NCBI RefSeq assembly: GCF_902498185.1
Contig: NZ_CABVIX010000001.1
Span: 372,001-436,000, forward strand
Source: Pseudomonas fluorescens
Lineage (GTDB): Bacteria; Pseudomonadota; Gammaproteobacteria; Pseudomonadales; Pseudomonadaceae
DNA: 64,000 nt
Direction: 5' to 3'
Made by a program: the position numbers and the translations under genes. A model generated the notes under the pieces. That model was not told the origin of the DNA. It did not search any database and saw nothing but the letters and a program-made list of their open reading frames with translations. Positions 59,125 to 64,000 of this stretch are shown in pieces (the first letter of the stretch is position 1; the number at the start of each line of letters is the position of its first letter).

Positions 59125-60192
59125 TCAGAGACTGGATTTGGCGATGACCTGCAGGCTCATCTGCTCCAGCAGCGCATTCATGTGGATGAACTGGGCAAAG
59201 CGCTTGTCCTGGGTCTGGCCATGGTAGAAGCGGTAGTAGATCTGCTGCACGATCCCGGCCAGGCGAAACAGGCCGTAGGTGTAGTAGAAATCGAAGTTGT
59301 CGATGACGAGGCCTGCGCGTTGGGCGTAGTAATCGACAAACTGGCGCCGGGTAAGCATGCCTGGGGCGTTGCTCGGCTGGCGGCGCATCAGTTGCACCGG
59401 CGCCGGGTCGCCCGCCTCGATCCAGTAGGCAAGGCTGTTGCCCAGGTCCATCAGCGGATCGCCGATCGTGGCCATTTCCCAGTCCAGCACGCCGATGATC
59501 TGCATAGGGTTGCTGGCGTCGAGGATCACATTGTCGAACCGGTAATCGTTGTGCACGATGGCCGGGTGTGGATGGTCTTCGGGCATCTTCTCGTGCAGCC
59601 AGGCAGTCACCTTCTCCCAGCGTGGCGCGTCCGGGGTCAGGGCCTTGGCGTAGCGTGCGGTCCAGCCTTCGATCTGGCGTTGCACATAGCCTTCGGGCTT
59701 GCCCAGATCCCCGAGGCCGCAAGTGCTGTAGTCGACCTGGTGCAGTTGCACGAGACGGTCGATGAAGCTCTTGCACAAGGCCTCGGTGTGGCTGGCGTCC
59801 AGCCCCAGATCCGGCGGCAGGTCTGCGCGAAGGATAATCCCCTGGACACGCTCCATGACATAGAACTCGCCGCCGATCAGCGATTCGTCGGTGCAATGCG
59901 CATAGGCTTTGGGGCAGAAGGGAAAGCCTGCATTGAGCTGGTTGAGAATGCGGTACTCGCGGCCCATGTCGTGGGCGGACTTGGCCTTGTGGCCAAAGGG
60001 CGGTCTGCGTAGCACCAGCTCCTGGCCCGGATACTGGATCAGGTACGTGAGGTTGGATGCACCCCCAGGGAACTGGCTGATCGCCGGAGCGCCGGAGAGA
60101 GTCGGGATCCGGGCCTTGAGATAGGTGTCGATGACCGCTGTATCGAGTTCTTCGCCGGGACGTACCTGGGTGGACTGGTCAGTGAGCGTCAT
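59125..60192 (-). CDS. ACAD10-type aminoglycoside-phosphotransferase-fold protein
   Basis: The 355-residue protein has the APH/ChoK kinase fold: LVLRRPP (ATP-binding Lys/Arg region), IVHNDYRFDNVIL (Brenner catalytic loop with Asp and Asn) and GVLDWEMATIGDP. Proteins like this in proteobacteria sit with acyl-CoA dehydrogenases and SDRs and are linked to the ACAD10/11 pathway of 4-hydroxyacid degradation, where a kinase domain phosphorylates the acid. That role is inferred. Operon with the SDR. Confidence 0.9.
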   Translation of the reverse strand: MTLTDQSTQVRPGEELDTAVIDTYLKARIPTLSGAPAISQFPGGASNLTYLIQYPGQELVLRRPPFGHKAKSAHDMGREYRILNQLNAGFPFCPKAYAHCTDESLIGGEFYVMERVQGIILRADLPPDLGLDASHTEALCKSFIDRLVQLHQVDYSTCGLGDLGKPEGYVQRQIEGWTARYAKALTPDAPRWEKVTAWLHEKMPEDHPHPAIVHNDYRFDNVILDASNPMQIIGVLDWEMATIGDPLMDLGNSLAYWIEAGDPAPVQLMRRQPSNAPGMLTRRQFVDYYAQRAGLVIDNFDFYYTYGLFRLAGIVQQIYYRFYHGQTQDKRFAQFIHMNALLEQMSLQVIAKSSL

Positions 60193-60330
60193 GCATCTGC
60201 CTTGTTGTTGTAGGTCAGTGACTATTGGCTAATCTAATTCTGGGGTGAGATCGGAACAAGCGTCCCTAGGCCTTATTGGCGCGGGTGTTGCCCATCGATC
60301 AACACTCCTGATGCGTGCGTTCACGCGGTC

Positions 60331-60367
60331 AAAAAAAAAGACCGAAGCGCATCACGCTACGGTCTTT
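60331..60367 (-). terminator. Terminator of the SCP2 gene
   Basis: AAAGACCG (60337-60344) and CGGTCTTT (60360-60367) flank an inner AGCG/CGCT stem. A run of nine A on the + strand gives a long T-tract after the hairpin on the minus strand. It separates the SCP2 gene from the phosphotransferase operon. Confidence 0.9.
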
Positions 60368-60390
60368 CTTCCTGGCCGGGTCGCCGTTAC

Positions 60391-60708
60391 TCAGGCTGGG
60401 AACAGCTCGCTGAGTTTCATCGAAAGCATCATGTCGCCCTCGACTCGCAGCTTGCCGCCCATGAAGGCCTGCATGCCGTCGGTCTCGCCGCTGACCAGGC
60501 CCTTGAGGGTCTCGCTGTCCATCACCAGGGTGCAATTGGCATCAGGGTTTTCGCCTTCCTGCAAGTCGCAGGTGCCGTCCTTGATAATCAGCGCGTAGTG
60601 CTTGTCTTCATCGGTGATGTTGAAACCGAACACCAGGTCCAGGCCAGCGGCGGCGGCAGGGTTGAACTTGGCTTGCATCGCTTCGACAGCTTTTGCTACA
60701 TCGCTCAT
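60391..60708 (-). CDS. SCP2 sterol-carrier-domain protein
   Basis: The 105-residue protein is a single SCP2 domain (ADLVFGFNITDEDKHYALIIKDG-like, CTLVMDSETLKGLVSGETDGMQAFMGGKLRVEGDM). SCP2 proteins bind acyl chains or acyl-CoAs. AAGGA lies before ATG 60706-60708. Downstream of the histidine phosphatase on the same strand; both lie beside the SDR/phosphotransferase pair, which suggests a lipid or acyl-CoA pathway. Confidence 0.93.
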   Translation of the reverse strand: MSDVAKAVEAMQAKFNPAAAAGLDLVFGFNITDEDKHYALIIKDGTCDLQEGENPDANCTLVMDSETLKGLVSGETDGMQAFMGGKLRVEGDMMLSMKLSELFPA

Positions 60709-60765
60709 GGTGCGTTCCTTATCTAGTGGTGGTGGCGGCCGCCAATGGGCCGCCATGGGCCGGGC

Positions 60766-61476
60766 CTATCGATAGGTGACAAGCTCCGGCGCCCTCAACA
60801 GCTGCACATGGGCTTGGCTGTTGAAGGAAGCCAGGGCCACGTCGCGGCCGCGGTACTTGAGCTGGCTCAGCGACGTGTTGATGATCTGCCAGTTCAGCGC
60901 GAAGGCTTGGCTGGGTGAAATCCGGGTAACCAGGTGGAGCAGGGCGGCGATGGTGCCGCCCGAGGTGAAGATGGCGATGTTCTCGCCGTTGCCGGCCTGC
61001 TCCAGCACGCGTTGCAGGCCCCCGTCGACGCGGGCAGTGAACGCCTGCCAGCTCTCCAGACCGTCGCTGGGATGGTCGCCATCATGCCAGCGCTGCACCA
61101 TCAGGGCGAACAGGCGCTGGAACTCGCTCCGGTTCTGCAACACATTGCCCAGCACATGCGGCGCCGCTGGCTCCTCTGGCAGCAGTCCTGGCAGCAACGC
61201 ACGAATGACCCCTTCGGCATCGAACTCGTTGAAGGCTGGATCCGTCTCGATGGCAGGCACCGGGCGACCCGCATCGTGCAGGCACTGAAGCGTTAGCCGC
61301 GCGGTGTCCTGCTGGCGCCGGAGGTCACCGGCAAGGCAGCGGTCCAGGCGCAGGCCGAGCTGGACCAAGTGTTCGCCAAGCGCCTGACTCTGCTGCACAC
61401 CCACGGGGGAGAGGACGTCGTAGTCGTCGGCGCCGAATGAAGCCTGGCCATGTCGAATCAGATAAATGCTGCCCAC
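60766..61476 (-). CDS. Histidine phosphatase family protein (phosphoglycerate-mutase-like)
   Basis: The 236-residue protein starts MGSIYLIRHGQASFG with the catalytic LIRHGQ; later blocks are NEFDAEGV and the second His in FTSGGTIAALLHL-type. Branch of the histidine phosphatase superfamily; the substrate is not clear. First of two genes with SCP2 (57-bp gap). Confidence 0.9.
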   Translation of the reverse strand: MGSIYLIRHGQASFGADDYDVLSPVGVQQSQALGEHLVQLGLRLDRCLAGDLRRQQDTARLTLQCLHDAGRPVPAIETDPAFNEFDAEGVIRALLPGLLPEEPAAPHVLGNVLQNRSEFQRLFALMVQRWHDGDHPSDGLESWQAFTARVDGGLQRVLEQAGNGENIAIFTSGGTIAALLHLVTRISPSQAFALNWQIINTSLSQLKYRGRDVALASFNSQAHVQLLRAPELVTYR

Positions 61477-61677
61477 GTCGGTCGTCCGGCTGTGGTGAGG
61501 GTTGCTGCGAGGTTAGGTTGCAGCCGGATGGCTGTCAACGAGAAAACATACAAGCGTTTGAAAAGGTCGTTTGAACTGTGTTGCGTGCGTTTTCCCATGC
61601 TGGCAGCCAGTGGGGCGCACCGGTATGCTTGCAACAGTTTCGCGCCGCTACGGCGCAGGTACATCAAAGGAGTCAAC

Positions 61678-62694
61678 GTGGAGTTTCTTGCTGAGTACGC
61701 AAGTTTTCTCGCCAAAACGGCAACCCTGGTGATCGCCATCCTGATCATCCTCTCGGGCATTGCTGGCTTGCGCAGCAAGGGCCGGCGCAAACCTGGCGGG
61801 CAATTGCAGGTCACCCGCCTGAACGATTTCTACAAGGAGCTTCGCGAGCGGCTCGAGTCGGGCCTGTTCGACAAGGCCCAGCTCAAGGCGCTGCGCAAGC
61901 AACAGGCCAAGACGCTCAAGCAGCAGAAGAAAAAGCCCGACGAGAAGAGTCGCGTGTTCGTGCTCGATTTCGACGGCGACATCAAGGCCTCGGCCACCGA
62001 GAGCCTTCGTAACGAGATCACTGCGCTGCTGACCCTGGCCACTCCGCGCGATGAGGTGGTCCTGCGGCTTGAAAGCGGCGGCGGGCTGGTGCATAGCTAT
62101 GGCCTGGCGGCCTCGCAACTGGCGCGTATCCGCCAGGCGGGCGTGCCGTTGACCGTTTGCATCGACAAGGTGGCCGCGAGCGGCGGCTACATGATGGCCT
62201 GCATCGGCGAGAAGATCATCAGCGCGCCGTTCGCCGTGCTCGGCTCGATCGGCGTGGTGGCCCAACTGCCCAACGTCAACCGCTTGCTCAAGAAGCACAA
62301 CATCGACGTCGAAGTACTCACCGCAGGGGAGTACAAGCGCACCCTGACCGTGTTCGGCGAAAACACCGAGAAGGGCCGCGAGAAATTCCAGGACGACCTC
62401 GACGTTACCCACAAGCTGTTCAAGGACTTTGTTTCTCGTTATCGCCCACAGCTGCACATCGATGATGTCGCCACTGGCGAAGTCTGGCTGGGGGAGGCCG
62501 CGCTCAACAAGCAACTGGTGGACGAGCTGCGTACCAGTGACGAGTACCTCAGCGACCGTGCCCGTAATGCCAACTTGTACCACCTGCATTATGCCGAGCG
62601 CAAAAGCTTCCAACAGCGTGTAGGGCTCGCCGCCAGTGGTTCGATCGAGAGTGCCCTGATCAGCCTGTGGAGCAAGCTTGGACGTTTTCGCTAA
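61678..62694 (+). CDS. sohB: Membrane-anchored serine protease SohB
   Basis: The 338-residue protein has an N-terminal membrane segment (about residues 9-31) and a C-terminal SppA/SohB protease domain with SGGYMMAC (catalytic Ser) and a Lys in EYKRTLT (general base). SohB is the inner-membrane relative of SppA signal-peptide peptidase. GTG 61678 with AAAGGAG 5 nt upstream is chosen; the ORF is open further upstream but lacks a better start. All catalytic residues are present. Confidence 0.93.
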   Translation: MEFLAEYASFLAKTATLVIAILIILSGIAGLRSKGRRKPGGQLQVTRLNDFYKELRERLESGLFDKAQLKALRKQQAKTLKQQKKKPDEKSRVFVLDFDGDIKASATESLRNEITALLTLATPRDEVVLRLESGGGLVHSYGLAASQLARIRQAGVPLTVCIDKVAASGGYMMACIGEKIISAPFAVLGSIGVVAQLPNVNRLLKKHNIDVEVLTAGEYKRTLTVFGENTEKGREKFQDDLDVTHKLFKDFVSRYRPQLHIDDVATGEVWLGEAALNKQLVDELRTSDEYLSDRARNANLYHLHYAERKSFQQRVGLAASGSIESALISLWSKLGRFR

Positions 62695-62848
62695 AGCTTT
62701 GACCCCCTTGAAGATTTTTTCCATTCAAGGGGTTGCAAGCTGTCTGCAATGCGGACATAATGGCGTCCATTGAAGCGCGGCAAGCTTGAAAAAGTTCAGC
62801 GTTTTCAAGGAGATAGCGAAGCGTGAAGCGGCTGTTTCCGATCTTTGA

Positions 62849-62922
62849 GGCCGAGTAGCAAAGTGGTTATGCTCCGGATTGCAAATCCGTCTACGCCGGT
62901 TCGATTCCGACCTCGGCCTCCA
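62849..62922 (+). tRNA. tRNA-Cys (anticodon GCA)
   Basis: 74 nt with encoded CCA (62920-62922). The acceptor stem GGCCGAG pairs with CTCGGCC. Anticodon GCA at 62881-62883 sits in a loop between GGATT and AATCC. This fits tRNA-Cys. Confidence 0.96.
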
Positions 62923-62928
62923 TATTTG

Positions 62929-62962
62929 AAAGCCCCGCAGATGAAAATTTGCGGGGCTTTTT
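62929..62962 (+). terminator. Terminator after tRNA-Cys
   Basis: AAAGCCCCGCA (62929-62939) pairs with TGCGGGGCTTT (62950-62960), followed by TT. Strong intrinsic terminator 6 bp after the tRNA. Confidence 0.92.
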
Positions 62963-63083
62963 CTTGGGCCTCTCATACTGGCCGATCTCAAAAGTTGACT
63001 GCATAGAAGCAAGTCATATTGGCCGGCAAGCGGGGTGTGGGCTATTACTCCTTGTTCGCAATAAACCGAAACAAGGGGGTCAC

Positions 63084-63380
63084 ATGGCTTGGGTCGTCCA
63101 ACTGACCGACAGTGAAGGCAATGTACTCTACAGCTCCGGGCTGTCCTCCAGCGGAACGCGGGTGGTCTGTAGCGCTGCGATCGAGGCTGAAACCTTCGAT
63201 TCCGAAGCCAAGGCCAGGTCCATGTTTTTCTGGATTCACCGCAATGCGGATCTGCAGCGCTTCGACTTGAAAGCGGTCTCCCTTCCTGCGTTTGACCAGG
63301 ATGGGGTTGCCAGTACGCCTTTGATGAAGTCCGGGATTGCACTTCGGGGGCTGCTGGGAGGTCATACTCGTACACGATGA
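63084..63380 (+). CDS. Hypothetical protein, 98 residues
   Basis: The protein begins MAWVVQLTDSEGNVLYSSGLSS, probably a beta-rich N-terminus, with a helical EAKARSMFFWIHRNAD. AAGGGGGT lies 3 nt before ATG 63084. No family recognised. It may be co-transcribed with the small hydrophilic protein that follows 10 bp later. Confidence 0.75.
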   Translation: MAWVVQLTDSEGNVLYSSGLSSSGTRVVCSAAIEAETFDSEAKARSMFFWIHRNADLQRFDLKAVSLPAFDQDGVASTPLMKSGIALRGLLGGHTRTR

Positions 63381-63390
63381 GGAGATCCCC

Positions 63391-63510
63391 ATGACGGACG
63401 AGAGCAAGACTCAGCAAGAGCGTAGCAATGTCCCCGCGCATTCCACCGAGGAAGAGAAGGCGCGGCTCAAGGACAAGAACAAGGACGGCATCCCTCCCGG
63501 GGCGGAATGA
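63391..63510 (+). CDS. Small hydrophilic disordered protein, 39 residues
   Basis: The protein starts MTDESKTQQERSNVPAHSTE and ends DGIPPGAE; highly charged, no hydrophobic core. GAGGAG lies 6 nt before the ATG. It is 10 bp after the 98-residue gene. A companion to the small polar proteins at 44249 and 53630. Confidence 0.65.
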   Translation: MTDESKTQQERSNVPAHSTEEEKARLKDKNKDGIPPGAE

Positions 63511-63532
63511 CCGGAAGCAATCGGCAGACAAA

Positions 63533-63555
63533 GAAAAACCCGCCAGAGGCGGGTT
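63533..63555 (+). terminator. Terminator after the small hydrophilic gene
   Basis: AACCCGCC-AGA-GGCGGGTT (63537-63555) with A-run before and TT after. It also could serve the minus-strand lyase gene, whose stop is 84 bp to the right. Confidence 0.8.
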
Positions 63556-63638
63556 CAAAGAACGTATCGAAGCCTGGTCAGTGTGCCTGGCTAGTTGTCG
63601 TAAATTCGTGAAGATCGTGTCATCAGGGCATGCATGAG

Positions 63639-64000
63639 TTATTCATGCGCCAGCTGCAGGTCATTGATCACACACACGGATCCATCTTCGCCCAACGTGG
63701 CGTCGCTGTAGTCAACCTGGTTGTAGACCCCGCCATGGAAGTTGAAGGTCTGGGCCTGCCAGGTTGCCGCCATTTGCAGCGGACCGGATGTTCCCGTGCG
63801 CCCATTGCACTTGGCAGTAACCGTGGCCACGCCCTGGCCGGTGACTTCGATGGTCACGCTGAAGCGCGCCCCGAGGGGTACGTCTGAAAGTACGTTGCTG
63901 CTGACAGGAGTGACCTGGTTGAAGTCCTGCCGGAAACCCAGGGTGATCTTGCCTTTGTTCCAGAACACCTTGATGGCAGGGCTGTCGTCACCTTTGACAT
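63639..64000 (-). CDS. PL7 alginate-lyase-like protein (5' part beyond window)
   Basis: The reading frame is open from 63639 to the right edge, so only the C-terminal ~120 residues are seen. TFNFHGGVYNQVDY matches the YFKAGxYNQ block of polysaccharide lyase family 7, and the KVFWNKGKI pattern also fits. PL7 enzymes cleave alginate by beta-elimination. The other active-site blocks (RxEL, QIH) would lie outside the window, so activity cannot be judged. Confidence 0.8.
   Translation of the reverse strand, partial: VKGDDSPAIKVFWNKGKITLGFRQDFNQVTPVSSNVLSDVPLGARFSVTIEVTGQGVATVTAKCNGRTGTSGPLQMAATWQAQTFNFHGGVYNQVDYSDATLGEDGSVCVINDLQLAHE

Overview
The window is high-GC, gene-dense chromosomal DNA of a Pseudomonas, most likely of the P. 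putida group. The evidence is the divergent metH/cti pair (cti, the periplasmic cis-trans fatty acid isomerase, is a P. putida hallmark), the cysI-DUF934 pair, the tusDCB-tusE-YbiB cluster, a DUF6543/NEL leucine-rich-repeat protein of a type common in Pseudomonas, and the Pseudomonas-like tRNA-Ser(UGA) and tRNA-Cys(GCA). I see no rRNA, CRISPR array, insertion sequence, integrase or prophage module.

Layout. 1-7.4 kb: a partial LysR regulator divergent from a GH13 trehalose-synthase-like enzyme, then a giant predicted NEL-type E3 ubiquitin ligase effector. 7.4-19.7 kb: core metabolism, with sulfite reductase and DUF934, two small membrane proteins, metH with a perfect MetR box upstream, cti, a membrane acyltransferase, nfuA, and a SCO/PCuAC copper-delivery pair. 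19.8-24.2 kb: an accessory block with a Sel1-like secreted protein and an operon of YqcI/YcgG protein, LysE exporter and SGNH-like protein, divergent from a GcvA-type LysR. 24.2-28.4 kb: polB, a DUF4174 protein and a GlxA-type regulator. 28.4-32.5 kb: a one-strand curli operon, csgE-csgF-csgA-csgG-csgB-csgH, with no csgD and two TGACGTCA palindromes exactly 40 bp apart upstream. 32.6-39.8 kb: a PLDc_N membrane peptide, a glutathionyl-hydroquinone reductase, the tus tRNA-thiolation cluster, an NCS2 permease, a YccA/BI-1 protein, tRNA-Ser and a ProQ/FinO RNA chaperone.

40-54 kb has an accessory, stress-related flavour: a frameshifted ankyrin gene, a YciE/YciF protein, a GGDEF-EAL protein, a DUF421 membrane protein with an added zinc-ribbon-like tail, a soluble HWE-type histidine kinase, a three-domain LigD with an extra N-terminal segment, a zinc alcohol dehydrogenase, an MFS exporter and several small hydrophilic proteins. 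54-58.3 kb holds a MASE1-GGDEF cyclase and a group of small envelope proteins (His-rich lipoprotein, glycine-zipper protein, RcnB-like protein). 58.3-61.5 kb holds an SDR, an ACAD10-type phosphotransferase, an SCP2 protein and a histidine phosphatase, probably linked to acyl-CoA metabolism. The window ends with sohB, tRNA-Cys, two small proteins and the 3' part of a PL7 alginate-lyase-like gene.

The parts most worth following up are the YqcI/YcgG-LysE-SGNH cluster, the NEL effector, the curli operon with its paired palindromes, and the set of very small proteins that length-limited gene callers would miss. Start codons were chosen by Shine-Dalgarno spacing and family alignment from memory. 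No database search was run.
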